A stretch of DNA of 64,000 nucleotides from contig JAQTIE010000007.1 in assembly GCA_029433475.1 (NCBI GenBank), positions 186,001-250,000 of the forward strand, written 5' to 3'. Of this stretch, positions 54,374 to 64,000 are shown piece by piece. A model generated the notes under the pieces. It did not search any database and was not told the origin of the DNA. It saw only the letters and a list, made by a program, of their open reading frames with translations. This stretch comes from Neisseriaceae bacterium ESL0693 (lineage in GTDB: Bacteria; Pseudomonadota; Gammaproteobacteria; Burkholderiales; Neisseriaceae). Numbering within the stretch: the stretch's first letter is position 1; each line of letters starts with the position of its first letter. Position numbers and translations under genes: made by a program.

Positions 54374-54592
54374 ATGAACTTGGCAGATGTTTTAGGCTAC
54401 ACAGGTACGGTACTGGTAATCTTATCATTCTTATGTAATTCATTAATAAAACTTCGTATTTTAAATGCGATTGGTGCATTTTTAGTTACCATCTATGCCA
54501 TTATGAATCATGCATGGCCTGTGGCATTGCTTGATGGATTCATTGTTATAATCAATGTATTCCAACTTTTTAAAAACAAAATTCAAATTTAA
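54374..54592 (+). CDS. Small YgjV-like membrane protein
   Basis: The 72-aa protein has three hydrophobic segments with LGYTGTVLVILSFLCNSLIK at the start and a conserved-looking LRILNAIGAFLVTIYAIMNH centre (residues about 28-47). This resembles the YgjV/CBU_0592 family of small inner-membrane proteins, whose function is unknown. It follows the HAD gene by 18 bp and is probably co-transcribed. Confidence 0.65.
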   Translation: MNLADVLGYTGTVLVILSFLCNSLIKLRILNAIGAFLVTIYAIMNHAWPVALLDGFIVIINVFQLFKNKIQI

Positions 54593-54649
54593 TGAAAGTA
54601 TGTGATCATTCTCTAAAACATTGCAGTTAAAACATGATTAATGGGATTG

Positions 54650-54705
54650 CGTCCAGATAATGGATTTCGGCCATTGTCCGCACATTGATCACCTTAGATC
54701 ACAGA
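54650..54705 (-). repeat. Right copy of the duplicated junction: decayed lipoprotein start beside comEC
   Basis: Bases 54651-54690 resemble the first codons of the lipoprotein gene at 52444 (TCCAGATAATGG and TGATCACC blocks) with several substitutions and small deletions. The adjoining comEC end is intact. With the left copy, the lipoprotein-start/comEC-end junction exists twice and brackets the 2.05-kb insert. Confidence 0.7.
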
Positions 54706-56967
54706 TTATTCCGGCCTTTGCCAAGGTTTACGCTGCCAGTAGGGTTTATGCTGCCGTAAAGTATGCCAATGAATCGGCGCTTCAGACAACAGCGTCTGTA
54801 CTGCCCCCATACTGTCAGTGCGCAACAGATGAACATGGTTCTGTGCCAGCAAATCCACCACATCAGCATGAGGGTGCCGGTATGGATTGGCAAAACCGGC
54901 ACTGGCCACCGCAAACTGAGGCGATACCTGTTGCAAAAATTCCTCACTACTGGAGGTATGGCTGCCATGATGTCCTAAAATCAAAATCTGACTATACAGA
55001 TCACGCCCATACGCCTGTATCAGTGAACGCTCTCCGGTCTTAGATAAATCACCCATAATCATCACTGCTTTATCCGCAGCCACTACCCGCAAAACACAAC
55101 TATGATCATTTTTCCTGGCTTTGGCTTTAACCGGCTGATTTAAAAATTCAAACCACACCCCATCCCACTGCCAGTTTAAGCCCGCATAGCATGGTTTAGC
55201 CGCAAAATGATAGGCATTCGCCTGCCCGGCTACAATCTGATGAGGATGGAACTGATCACGTATCAAATCCGCGCCACCATCATGATCGGTATCATGATGC
55301 GACAACACCAGCATATCTAATTTCTTTATCCCCAATGCCTGTAGATTCGGCACCAGATCGGATTGCGCTGCATGCGCCGTGCCTGTATCAAAGATCAGCG
55401 TATGATGTGCAGTTTCAAGGCTCAGAGACAAACCTTGTCCTACATCCCAGACGGTTAATAAAACCTGGCCATGCTCAGGCTTGGAAGGCCGATAGGTCAA
55501 GAGCATGACCACCAGCAGGCAGCATAAAGGCCGTAACCACAACCCTCGGGGCAATAATAGAATCAATACAGCCAATACAGACAATAACCACAATAGCGCC
55601 GGCGCCTGAGCCGGATAATATTGTGGCGCATACTGTGCTATCCAATGCAATGCCTGCATTGTCCATTCAGATAGCCAGGCAGCCAACGTCAGTAGGGGCG
55701 GCCATGGCAGAAATAATGACAGCAAAGCCACCGGCACCAATACCAATGTAAACCACGGAATCGCCACCGCATTCACCAGTGGCGACAAAACCGCTACCGA
55801 ACCGAATACATAAGACACCAACACCACTGAAGCCAGACCTGACGCCCATTGTGCCTGCACTCCTTGTCTGATACGCGACAAATATAAATAACCACTGCCT
55901 GCCCACATCAATGCCGCCACCAATAAAAATGACAGCCAGAAACCCACACTCAATACCGCCAAGGAGTCATACAACAACACCATCGCCATCACCAACCACC
56001 ACAATTGCATCGGCGCCAGATGACCACGACGCCACGTCAGCGCCAATACAATAATCATCAGCATACTGCGCTGGGTAGGCACGGCAAAGCCCGCCAGACC
56101 GCTGTAGATAACCGCTACCACTACCGCAGTAGCACGTACATAACGCCAAGGCTCATTTATCGGCAACGGCAGATAGCGCAACAATATTTTACACAGCCAC
56201 GCAAACAGCATGGCCAGCATACCCACATGCAAACCGGAAATACTCACCAGATGATTAATGCCCAGCGGGCGAAAAATCTGCCAGGCCTCATCAGGCAAAG
56301 CCGCCTGATCACCCACGGTTAACGCTTTCAGTAACGCTACTCCTTGCGGATAGTCATGGCGCTGTTGCTGCCAGCGCTGCCCCAGGACCGTCCGCCATCG
56401 AATCAATTCGCTTTGCCACCGGCGTGTTGCATGACATGCTGTTCTCTCGCCTTTGATGGTTGCCATGGCCACAATATGATTAGACAACGCCCATGCCTCA
56501 GCATTGAAACCAACCCGATTCACTTCTCCCACTACTGGCCGCACCCGTACGGCCACCTGCCAGCAATCACCGGCACGCCAGGATTGTTGCTGATAATCAT
56601 TGACCAGCCAGATTTGTGGCGGTTGTTGAGACGTCCATACTCGCGCCAGAAACCGGCTGCGTCGCCCATCGGTTTGTACAATATCAGCCACAGACAGCTG
56701 CACTGTCCGCATGACTCTTGCCTGATTTAATGGCCATTGCTGGTGCAATACTGTCTGCGTCTGCCATAAACCAAAGGCTACCCCCAGACATACTGCAACC
56801 ACACACGCCAACCAGCGTAATGGTGGCCACACCAACACCACTAAACCAACCACAGCCGCACCCAGCCAGTAAACAGGCTGCGCCAGAAAAACAGGCAACA
56901 AAAACGATACCCATACCCCCATCACCCAGCAAGGTATCCAGGCTAATCCCTGACGATACGACCCCAA
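54706..56967 (-). CDS. comEC: DNA internalization competence protein ComEC
   Basis: The 753-aa protein is the inner-membrane channel for single-stranded DNA in natural transformation. It has N-terminal hydrophobic segments (residues 1-65), an OB-like periplasmic part, the Competence domain (about 220-480, including GINHLVSISGLHVGMLAMLF in part) and a C-terminal metallo-beta-lactamase domain with LSHHDTDHDGGADL (about 560). Neisseriaceae are naturally competent. The last bases are duplicated upstream of the lipoprotein gene. Confidence 0.95.
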   Translation of the reverse strand: MGSYRQGLAWIPCWVMGVWVSFLLPVFLAQPVYWLGAAVVGLVVLVWPPLRWLACVVAVCLGVAFGLWQTQTVLHQQWPLNQARVMRTVQLSVADIVQTDGRRSRFLARVWTSQQPPQIWLVNDYQQQSWRAGDCWQVAVRVRPVVGEVNRVGFNAEAWALSNHIVAMATIKGERTACHATRRWQSELIRWRTVLGQRWQQQRHDYPQGVALLKALTVGDQAALPDEAWQIFRPLGINHLVSISGLHVGMLAMLFAWLCKILLRYLPLPINEPWRYVRATAVVVAVIYSGLAGFAVPTQRSMLMIIVLALTWRRGHLAPMQLWWLVMAMVLLYDSLAVLSVGFWLSFLLVAALMWAGSGYLYLSRIRQGVQAQWASGLASVVLVSYVFGSVAVLSPLVNAVAIPWFTLVLVPVALLSLFLPWPPLLTLAAWLSEWTMQALHWIAQYAPQYYPAQAPALLWLLSVLAVLILLLPRGLWLRPLCCLLVVMLLTYRPSKPEHGQVLLTVWDVGQGLSLSLETAHHTLIFDTGTAHAAQSDLVPNLQALGIKKLDMLVLSHHDTDHDGGADLIRDQFHPHQIVAGQANAYHFAAKPCYAGLNWQWDGVWFEFLNQPVKAKARKNDHSCVLRVVAADKAVMIMGDLSKTGERSLIQAYGRDLYSQILILGHHGSHTSSSEEFLQQVSPQFAVASAGFANPYRHPHADVVDLLAQNHVHLLRTDSMGAVQTLLSEAPIHWHTLRQHKPYWQRKPWQRPE

Positions 56968-57150
56968 ATAACCCTATCCTTATCTTATCAATATCCAATA
57001 TGGTTATTCATTAATATAGCATATTTGAATAGGGTAATCCATGAAATCAATACAACACATTTCCGACACCCTCATCCAATAGTCCATTTACCGGCACCAT
57101 ATCTATCCATTCATACAATCACACAAATCATCATGCGAAAAGATGAATAT

Positions 57151-57873
57151 ATGCGTATAATTAGCCACTCATCAAAACAGATTCTGATACAGGTTTTAAA
57201 AGACGTTATGGCACAGATGCCAGCCGAAAGCAGCAAACTCAGCACTGCCATCAAAAAATACATGCTCACTGGCATTCTGATCTGGTTACCCATTATGGTA
57301 ACCATCTGGGTGATTAGTTATATTATTGGCATCGCTGACAAAATCATGACCATCCTGCCCCTGCACTGGCAACCCAGAATCCTGTTGGGTTTTCAGATAC
57401 CCGGGCTGGGTTTATTGATCACCATTTTGCTGTTGTTTTTAACCGGTTTATTCGCGGCCAACATCATCGGTCGCAAAGTCATTGCTGTGGGTGATTCGCT
57501 TTTAAGCCGTATTCCCGTGGTTAAAAGTATCTATCTGGGTGTCAAGAAGGTATCTGAATCTTTATTGTCTGATTCGCGCCAATCATTTACCACGCCAGTA
57601 CTTGTGCCCTTTCCGCAGCCTGACATCTGGAGTATTGGTTTTGTTTCCGGCCACATTCCTGACAACATTGCTCAGGCACTGCCAAAGCATGCGCAAGACG
57701 AGGAAACACACCACTATATTGCGGTTTATGTGCCCACCACCCCCAATCCCACCGGCGGCTATTACATCATGGTGCATCAGTCCGATATTCGTGAAATTGA
57801 TATGAGTGTGGACGATGCTCTAAAATACGTTATTTCGATGGGAATGGTACAACCGGATGAACCACACGGCTGA
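57151..57873 (+). CDS. DUF502 family membrane protein
   Basis: The 240-aa protein has two membrane spans (about residues 33-55 and 75-98, with LTGILIWLPIMVTIWVISYI) and the DUF502 pattern GDSLLSRIPVVKSIYLGVKK, FVSGHIPDNI and YVPTTPNPTGGYYIMV. The function is unknown. The frame is open to 57025, and starts at 57133 or 57208 are also possible. It sits before aspS, a pairing seen in beta-proteobacteria. Confidence 0.85.
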   Translation: MRIISHSSKQILIQVLKDVMAQMPAESSKLSTAIKKYMLTGILIWLPIMVTIWVISYIIGIADKIMTILPLHWQPRILLGFQIPGLGLLITILLLFLTGLFAANIIGRKVIAVGDSLLSRIPVVKSIYLGVKKVSESLLSDSRQSFTTPVLVPFPQPDIWSIGFVSGHIPDNIAQALPKHAQDEETHHYIAVYVPTTPNPTGGYYIMVHQSDIREIDMSVDDALKYVISMGMVQPDEPHG

Positions 57874-57978
57874 CTTACCGGCAAAGACAGAACAGATAAA
57901 ACCATGCTGTAACCACTACACGTTGATTAATACAACAGAAATTATTATTCAGAATTAAAGAAACATTAAAGGTAAACT

Positions 57979-59781
57979 ATGCGAACAAACTACTGCGGCC
58001 TAATTAACGAGCAATATCTTGATCAGACCATTACGGTTAAAGGCTGGGTACATCGCCGCCGCGACCATGGCGGAGTGATCTTTATCGATTTACGTGATCG
58101 GGAAGGTATTGTACAGGTGGTGATTGATCCTGACACACCAGAAGCCTTTGCACTGGCCGATTCAGCGCGCAATGAATACGTGTTACAAATCACAGGGCGC
58201 GTGCGCTCTCGCCCCGAAGGCACCAAAAACGATAAAATGATTTCAGGTGGCATTGAATTACTTGGAAAAGAAATTGAAATTCTGAATACTGCCGCCACAC
58301 CACCCTTTCAGATTGATGATGAAAACATCAGCGAAAATGTTCGCCTGACCAATCGGGTGATTGATCTGCGCCGCCCCGCCATGCAAAACAACTTGCGCCT
58401 GCGCTATCGGGTTGCCATGGCGGTACGCCGTTATCTGGATGCACAGGGTTTCATTGACATCGAAACACCGATGCTGACCCGTTCCACCCCTGAAGGCGCG
58501 CGTGATTATCTGGTGCCCAGCCGCGTATTTCCCGGTGAATTTTTTGCCTTGCCGCAATCTCCGCAACTATTCAAACAATTATTAATGGTGGCTGGTTTTG
58601 ACCGCTATTATCAGATTGTTAAATGTTTTCGTGATGAAGATTTACGTGCCGATCGTCAGCCTGAATTTACCCAAATCGATTTGGAAACCTCATTTTTAAA
58701 TGAAGATGAAATTATGGACATCACCGAAAACATGGTGAAATCCGTATTCCATGAATCATTAAATGTTGATCTGGGCACTTTTCCGCGCATGAGTTGGCAT
58801 GAAGCCATGTTTGATTATGGTTCAGACAAGCCTGATCTGCGCGTAGATTTGAAATTCACTGAACTGACCGAAGACATGAAAACCGAAGAATTCAAAGTCT
58901 TTCGTGCAGCTGCCGATATGGAAAACGGCCGCGTAGTGGCTTTGCGCGTCCCCAATGGCGTCAAACTGACCCGCAAGGAAATTGATGTCTATACTCAGTT
59001 TGTCGCTATTTACGGCGCCAAAGGTCTGGCTTACATCAAAGTAAACGACATCAGCAAAATCACCAACACTGAAGACAGCGGGCTGCAATCACCCATTGTC
59101 AAATTCCTGTCTGAAGCCGGCCTGAAAACCATCATCAGCAAAACCGGCGCGCAGAATGGCGATATTATTTTCTTTGGTGCCGATAAAGCCAAAATCGTTA
59201 ATGAAGCCATTGGCGCACTGCGCATCAAAATCGGCCACGAACACGGCGCTGAAAACGGCTATTTCCACGATGAATGGCGCCCATTGTGGGTGGTGGATTT
59301 CCCGATGTTTGAATACGATGAAGAAGAACAGCGCTGGAGCGCCATGCACCACCCCTTTACCGCGCCCAAAGCAGGTCATGAAGATTTACTGGAAACCGAT
59401 CCGGCCAACAGCATTGCCCGTGCCTATGATATGGTACTGAACGGCTGGGAAATCGGTGGCGGCTCAATCCGTATCCACCGCGCCGATGTTCAGGAAAAAG
59501 TGTTTGCCGCCCTGAAAATCAGCCCGGAAGAGCAACAAAATAAATTCGGCTTCCTGTTGGACAATCTGAAATTCGGTGCCCCTCCTCATGGTGGTCTGGC
59601 CTTTGGTCTGGATCGTCTGGTCACGCTGATGGCTGGCGCAGATTCGATTCGTGACGTCATCGCCTTTCCGAAGACACAACGTTCACAGGATTTATTGGTT
59701 GATGCTCCCAATCAGGTGGATGAAAAACAATTACGTGAACTGGGCTTACGGTTACGCCAGAAAACCCAGACCAATGAATAA
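57979..59781 (+). CDS. aspS: Aspartyl-tRNA synthetase
   Basis: The 600-aa class II enzyme has an N-terminal OB domain ([20 protein letters not shown]), the motif 2 region [20 protein letters not shown], a GAD insertion domain (about 290-410) and motif 3 [16 protein letters not shown]. The bacterial length and the insertion mark it as AspRS of the bacterial type. With GatCAB present, the Asp-tRNA-Asn route may apply. AAAGGT precedes the ATG. Confidence 0.97.
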   Translation: MRTNYCGLINEQYLDQTITVKGWVHRRRDHGGVIFIDLRDREGIVQVVIDPDTPEAFALADSARNEYVLQITGRVRSRPEGTKNDKMISGGIELLGKEIEILNTAATPPFQIDDENISENVRLTNRVIDLRRPAMQNNLRLRYRVAMAVRRYLDAQGFIDIETPMLTRSTPEGARDYLVPSRVFPGEFFALPQSPQLFKQLLMVAGFDRYYQIVKCFRDEDLRADRQPEFTQIDLETSFLNEDEIMDITENMVKSVFHESLNVDLGTFPRMSWHEAMFDYGSDKPDLRVDLKFTELTEDMKTEEFKVFRAAADMENGRVVALRVPNGVKLTRKEIDVYTQFVAIYGAKGLAYIKVNDISKITNTEDSGLQSPIVKFLSEAGLKTIISKTGAQNGDIIFFGADKAKIVNEAIGALRIKIGHEHGAENGYFHDEWRPLWVVDFPMFEYDEEEQRWSAMHHPFTAPKAGHEDLLETDPANSIARAYDMVLNGWEIGGGSIRIHRADVQEKVFAALKISPEEQQNKFGFLLDNLKFGAPPHGGLAFGLDRLVTLMAGADSIRDVIAFPKTQRSQDLLVDAPNQVDEKQLRELGLRLRQKTQTNE

Positions 59782-59807
59782 TTGCTTATCAGGCAAATAT
59801 TAAAATC

Positions 59808-59838
59808 AAAGCACAGGTAACTACCTGTGCTTTTTTGT
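59808..59838 (+). terminator. Terminator after aspS
   Basis: AAAGCACAGG-TAACTA-CCTGTGCTTT is followed by TTTG, 27 bp after the stop. Confidence 0.85.
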
Positions 59839-61297
59839 ATCTTGCCAAACAAAAAACTTAAAAGAAATTATGAATAATTTTAAAGAAAATTTGTTTAGCT
59901 TTTTGATAAAGATATCAAATCCGCACATATCGCCACACAAACTGGCATGTCCATTCTTGAATTTATGGAGAGTATTTAATGGGGGGTTTATACCGAAAGC
60001 GGAAAGACTTATAAAAATACATAAACAACTGATGGCGATCTGACATGGTTGTTGACTGTAAAAAATAAACCTTATTTCAAATCAAATCCAATAATACAGA
60101 TGAAACTTCTGGAATTGATAATAATATTATTAAACGCAATGGCAAAACAGCGATATTGATGATTTTGTTTTTATCACGTATTGCGACATAGCAGTCACGG
60201 CTAATCATAGAAGCTATAAAAATAAAGAAAGAGCGCTTTTGTATCTGTTATTTAAAAATACTTGATTGATAATTTTATTCCATCTCATCTAATCTGAAAA
60301 TTCTTAGCGTTATGTCTGTGCCATGCAGGGCTTATTAAATAGCAGAGGTATCATTTTGATTCATCACACACAAAATAAGTCAGATGCCGGCATATTTGGT
60401 TTAAGCCTGGGAGAAAGCTTATTTATCAAGAGAGCTCAAATATCACCAAAAAAATGATTTGTAAATTCAATAAATCAATAAATAAAGAATATAAGCCTTT
60501 CGCGCTCGACTTGAAAAATGAAGACATAACTATTATTGATAAAATAGAATGATTCGCATGAAGGACTTAAAAACAATTTAAATACTATTTAAAAATAGAT
60601 ATTCTTGATCACTATGCCATACGAGAATATGCATTATATAATTATATTGACATAAAACACACCGTGGTCAAATTTTAGCATAATGCGGTATTGGATCTTG
60701 TTGATAAAAGATTTCAGCCGTTTTATATGTTTAGCCAGCCATAAAAGATATCAGTATCCTGCATTTTTGTACGGACAAACCAGCTGGCGTAGCATCAATC
60801 CTGATTCAAGGCGCATGTCTCAATCACTTTGGTCATACTTTAATCACGCATACCGGCGGCCATCTTTATCATTAGAAAATCAATTACTAGTCATGGGTAT
60901 GCAATGGTACAACACAAGACTACATTACTGCTTGCTTGTATTTCCCCCCAAAACCAAATTAATTGTCCTTGCTTTAAAACCGGCAATAATTCACATAAAT
61001 TCAATACACCTATTTAAAACAGATCATTGCCACATTATTGCAGCAACGCTGTTTGAGACCTAATTTAACTATTGATAAAATTTAAAAATATGTTCAATAC
61101 GGTATGAATTAAACCCCGCGAGACAACAGGCAGTCATCAAAACCGGCCAAGTCATTATTTTCTATGCGTAATACATCATGGCCGGCTTTTCACCAGGCAA
61201 AAACCAGCCACCACATAACTTTTTTCACCGCATAAAAAGCAATCCTCAGTTAAAGCAGTATCCTGCTATCCGGCCTCATGGGTCTATGCTGTTGGTT
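59839..61297. other. Gene-poor region with decayed sequence
   Basis: About 1.45 kb holds no convincing intact gene. Between 59950 and 60290 and again between 60350 and 60560, short protein-like stretches break at several stops and frameshifts (for example SGKTYKNT and LGESLFIKRAQIS readings), suggesting two decayed small genes of unknown type. The frame at 60683-61063 has no ribosome binding site or recognisable motif and is not accepted. The region may be a graveyard of inserted genes. Confidence 0.45.
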
Positions 61298-62395
61298 TTA
61301 CCGCCGTTGCAGCCACACACCCGATTCAATATGAGGCGTACCCGGAAATTGATCAAACAAGGCGGCCCGTTTGATTGCATGGCTATGGTTCAGCACCGCC
61401 AGATTTTGCTGCAAAGTTACCGGATTACATGAAACATAAATAATATTGTCAAATTGTTGCAGCAATTTCAGCGTATCCAGATCAATGCCTGCACGCGGCG
61501 GGTCAACAAAAACCGTACTGAAGTGATAATCAGCCAGATCAATCTCTGCCTCATCCAGGCGCCTGAATGAACGCACGCCATGATAAGCCTGTGTAAACTC
61601 TTCTGCCGACAACCGCGCAATAGCAATATTGTTAATCTGATTGGCATCAATATTCCAACGAGCGGCCTGTACCGAGGTTTTGGATACTTCAGTAGCCAGC
61701 ACCCGGTCAAAATGGCGCGACAAAGGCAAGGTAAAATTACCATTACCGCAATAAAGCTCCAGTAAGTCTCCTTTGCCAATTGCCTGCGCCACGTCTGTCG
61801 CCCAATTGAGCATTTTTTCACACATACGGGCATTGGGCTGGGTAAAACCGCCCTCTAATTGTTTATACTGAAATACTTCATGATGAACACAAAGCTTTTC
61901 CAGCACATAATCCCGATCCAGCACCCATTTTTGTTTGCGGCTGCGGCCAATGATCTGCACACCCAATACCGTTGCCAGTTGCCGCGCTGCTTCTGCCCAA
62001 TCATCGTCCAGCTGGCGATGGTAAATTAAAGTGATCAACGTATCATGGGTTAAGGTGGTCAGAAATTCAATCTGATACAGTCTGCTTTCTAATACCGGAT
62101 TTTTTTGAATGTGCTCTAATAAAACCGGCATTAATTCAGTAATGTGCTGATGTGCCAGCGGCAATGTCTTGAGTTTGATCACCTTTCTGGCTGAATTCCC
62201 TGCATTTTTTTCAAACATAGCATACCAGCAATCATCGTCTTCCCGCCAGAATCGGAATTCAGCCCGCATACGATAGTGTTCCGGCTCGGACGCAAATACG
62301 GCTAATTCCGGCACAGCATAATCGGCCAGTAATTCAGTTAAATAATTTTGTTTATTCAGCAGCTGTTGCTGATAAGAAGGGGAAATCATGGCCAT
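61298..62395 (-). CDS. trmA: tRNA (uracil-5-)-methyltransferase TrmA
   Basis: The 365-aa enzyme makes ribothymidine at position 54 of tRNA. Its marks are EPEHYRMRAEFRFWREDD (about residues 45-62), DLLELYCGNGNFTLPL (AdoMet site), VFVDPPRAGID and the catalytic-cysteine motif IIYVSCNPVTL. It lacks the iron-sulfur cluster found in RumA-type enzymes. Start at 62395 is one of several possible ATGs. Confidence 0.95.
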   Translation of the reverse strand: MAMISPSYQQQLLNKQNYLTELLADYAVPELAVFASEPEHYRMRAEFRFWREDDDCWYAMFEKNAGNSARKVIKLKTLPLAHQHITELMPVLLEHIQKNPVLESRLYQIEFLTTLTHDTLITLIYHRQLDDDWAEAARQLATVLGVQIIGRSRKQKWVLDRDYVLEKLCVHHEVFQYKQLEGGFTQPNARMCEKMLNWATDVAQAIGKGDLLELYCGNGNFTLPLSRHFDRVLATEVSKTSVQAARWNIDANQINNIAIARLSAEEFTQAYHGVRSFRRLDEAEIDLADYHFSTVFVDPPRAGIDLDTLKLLQQFDNIIYVSCNPVTLQQNLAVLNHSHAIKRAALFDQFPGTPHIESGVWLQRR

Positions 62396-62445
62396 GAACG
62401 GATACACATCACATAACAAAAAAACGCATTATAAACAATTTGAGC

Positions 62446-63168
62446 CTATTGCCGCACATCACGTTTGACTACCTGCCCATAATCCGCCGCCGCCATCATA
62501 GTCATAATCATCTGCGCGGTGGTTGCCGGTGTTTGCAAACGCTGACTGGCATAAAGATCCACAAAATTACTGCGCAATGGAAACTGATCTTCACGAGAAG
62601 CCCTGATTTGTGCCTGCATATCGGTATTGACCACGCCCGGAGCAATACTGGCTATCCGTACCCCCGGATGCTTTTCTGCTGCCACCGCCTCGGCATGCTG
62701 ATCCAGCGCGGCTTTAGTAGCACCATAAATACTCCAGCCCGGATAAGCCTTTCTGCCAGCACCGCTGCTGATATGGGCAATACGCAAGGGCACTTTCGCC
62801 TTTGTGGCCGTCTCAATCAACGCATTGGTTAACAATAATGGCGCCATCACATTGATTTTTACCGCCTGCACGATCGCTGCCGGATTTTGCTGGCCGGTTA
62901 GCGCATTGGGTTCAACCACACCGGCATTATTGATTAAAATCAATTCTTTCGCTTGTGCCAATTCATGTGTGAAAGGATTTGCTGCCAGCCAGTCTGTCAG
63001 CTGGTTTTCATTACCCAGATCGATATTAACCTGCTGCAATAAGGCTGGTGGCTGAGGCCAGCTGTGGCGTGCCAGCCCGATCACATGATATCCCTGATCC
63101 AGATAACCCTGTGCCAGTGCCTGACCCAGACCACGGCTATGGCCGCTGATAATCGCCCATTTCTTCAT
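62446..63168 (-). CDS. Short-chain dehydrogenase/reductase
   Basis: The 240-aa SDR has a Rossmann NAD(P) site ISGHSRGLGQALAQGYL (residues 7-23), the NNAGVV segment (about 79-84), and the Ser-Tyr-Lys set: AHISSGAG and YGATKAALD (Tyr and Lys at about 148 and 152). It resembles sepiapterin reductase/benzil reductase-like SDRs; the substrate cannot be told. It lies 50 bp upstream of trmA on the same strand. Confidence 0.88.
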   Translation of the reverse strand: MKKWAIISGHSRGLGQALAQGYLDQGYHVIGLARHSWPQPPALLQQVNIDLGNENQLTDWLAANPFTHELAQAKELILINNAGVVEPNALTGQQNPAAIVQAVKINVMAPLLLTNALIETATKAKVPLRIAHISSGAGRKAYPGWSIYGATKAALDQHAEAVAAEKHPGVRIASIAPGVVNTDMQAQIRASREDQFPLRSNFVDLYASQRLQTPATTAQMIMTMMAAADYGQVVKRDVRQ

Positions 63169-63265
63169 TATCTTGTCCTTGCATTATTGATCTTGATTGG
63201 TGATTCACTACAGTTTCACCCCAAAGATATAGTAACATGTGGCCAGTTTAATAATCACTCATGCC

Positions 63266-63994
63266 ATGACACCATTAACCACTCCGCCATTGCCGCCCAA
63301 AATCATTCAAAAACTGCATGAATTGGATATTGATTCCATTGAGGCATTACGCCAGAAGGGCGCCCTGACTGCTTTTTTACTATTAAAAGCGGCTAAACTG
63401 GGGGTAACCGATCATTTATTGTGGCAATTGATGGCCTTAACTGAAAACCGTCACACCAGCGAACTGACTGCCACCGAAAAGGCTTATTGGCACACACAGC
63501 TAAAGCAACACCCGCCAGTGGATTGCTTTCCGCCACTGGCACAAATGCAGCATTGGATGGGTCAGGCACTGATGCAGGCACAAAACGCCCTGAATGCGCA
63601 TGAAGTACCTATCGGTGCAGTGGTGGTACACAACCAGACCATCATAGGCCAGGGTTTTAATCAGTGTATTACCCACCATAACATCAGCCACCATGCTGAA
63701 ATTCAGGCTCTGGCCGATGCTGGCCGATACACACAAAATTACCGGCTGCAACAATGTGATGTATACGTTACGCTTGAACCTTGCGCCATGTGTGCCAGCG
63801 CCCTGATTCAGGCCAGAGTCCGCCGGGTGATTTATGCCACTACCGAAAAGAAAAGCGGTGCTGCCGGCAGTGTATTGAATTTATTTGCCCAGCGATCATT
63901 AAACGCGCATACGGCGGTACTGGGCGGTGTGCTGGCCAATGAAAGCCAGCAATTATTACAACAGTTTTTTCAGGCAAAACGACAACACGGCTAA
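63266..63994 (+). CDS. tadA: tRNA-specific adenosine deaminase TadA with N-terminal TfoX-C-like domain
   Basis: The 242-aa protein deaminates A34 to inosine in tRNA-Arg. The C-terminal 155 residues form the cytidine/tRNA adenosine deaminase fold: HHAEIQALADAG with the catalytic Glu, and LEPCAMCASALIQARVRRV with the zinc cysteines. The first 80 residues (PPLPPKIIQKLHELDIDSIE, ALRQKGALTAFLLLKAAK) resemble the TfoX C-terminal helix-hairpin domain, an extension not found in E. coli TadA. A GTG at 63239 is an alternative start. Confidence 0.92.
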   Translation: MTPLTTPPLPPKIIQKLHELDIDSIEALRQKGALTAFLLLKAAKLGVTDHLLWQLMALTENRHTSELTATEKAYWHTQLKQHPPVDCFPPLAQMQHWMGQALMQAQNALNAHEVPIGAVVVHNQTIIGQGFNQCITHHNISHHAEIQALADAGRYTQNYRLQQCDVYVTLEPCAMCASALIQARVRRVIYATTEKKSGAAGSVLNLFAQRSLNAHTAVLGGVLANESQQLLQQFFQAKRQHG

Positions 63995-64000
63995 ATCAGT

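Noticed and set aside
60683-61063. 126-codon ORF between aspS and trmA
   Set aside because: No ribosome binding site, odd composition and no family features; more likely chance reading in decayed DNA.

Overview
The window joins two kinds of DNA. Positions 1 to about 16,635 are the right-hand part of an integrated mobile element. From about 16,636 onward it is ordinary chromosome. Housekeeping content (serS, trpD, ubiD, pth, holA, lptE, gatCAB, mreBCD-mrdA-rodA, tig-clpP, lolA, comEC, aspS, trmA, tadA) and its arrangement point to a betaproteobacterium of the Neisseriaceae. The fairly low GC suggests a host-associated member such as Snodgrassella. The family is reasonably supported by gene order and by a TadA with a TfoX-C-like N-terminal domain; the genus is a guess.

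Mobile element (1-16,635): an operon of ArdC-type antirestriction protein, MobC and a MOBP-like relaxase is followed by a HEPN/Abi-type gene. Next come two units (4.1-6.5 kb), each made of one AT-rich ORF with a 129-bp structured direct repeat at its 3' side and a very large inverted repeat at its 5' side; one ORF is unknown and the other is a methylase-like protein without a visible NPPY motif. A hairpin cluster with an IncP-like nic sequence precedes a TraK-like gene. Then follow higBA, iteron-like repeats, a DnaT/O-like replication gene, a YdaS/Cro-like gene and a CI-like repressor that has lost the S24 catalytic residues. Operator-like palindromes (ATATC-N4-GATAT) occur both at the cro/cI divergence and upstream of a structured non-coding region. 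That non-coding sequence is repeated on both sides of a dinJ-yafQ toxin-antitoxin pair. The element ends with small membrane proteins, TrbM, TraL/TraM-like proteins, an excisionase-like gene and a tyrosine integrase beside tRNA-Lys(CTT), the probable attachment site. The other end lies outside the window.

Chromosome (16.6-64 kb): a long leftward series runs gatC-gatA-gatB-lptE-holA-ratA-rnfH-pth-ubiD-(phospholipase D)-trpD-serS. Divergent to it is the rod-shape operon mreB-mreC-mreD-mrdA-rodA. Then come an MHS-family transporter with an M20 amidohydrolase, a Csp-type copper protein, tig/clpP, DUF1853, trmJ, suhB, a PCu(A)C copper chaperone, asmA and an MnmC-like oxidoreductase. A zinc uptake operon follows, with a clear Zur box and an unlisted 35-aa membrane peptide overlapping the ATPase start. 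DUF1090, lolA and a lipoprotein come next.

Between 52.6 and 54.65 kb is an AT-rich insert (unknown ORF, cytochrome P450 fragment, HAD phosphatase, YgjV-like protein). It is bordered by two decayed copies of the same lipoprotein-start/comEC-end junction, so it seems to have arrived by a duplication-type insertion. After comEC come DUF502 and aspS, about 1.5 kb of decayed sequence (59.8-61.3 kb), then trmA, an SDR gene and tadA.
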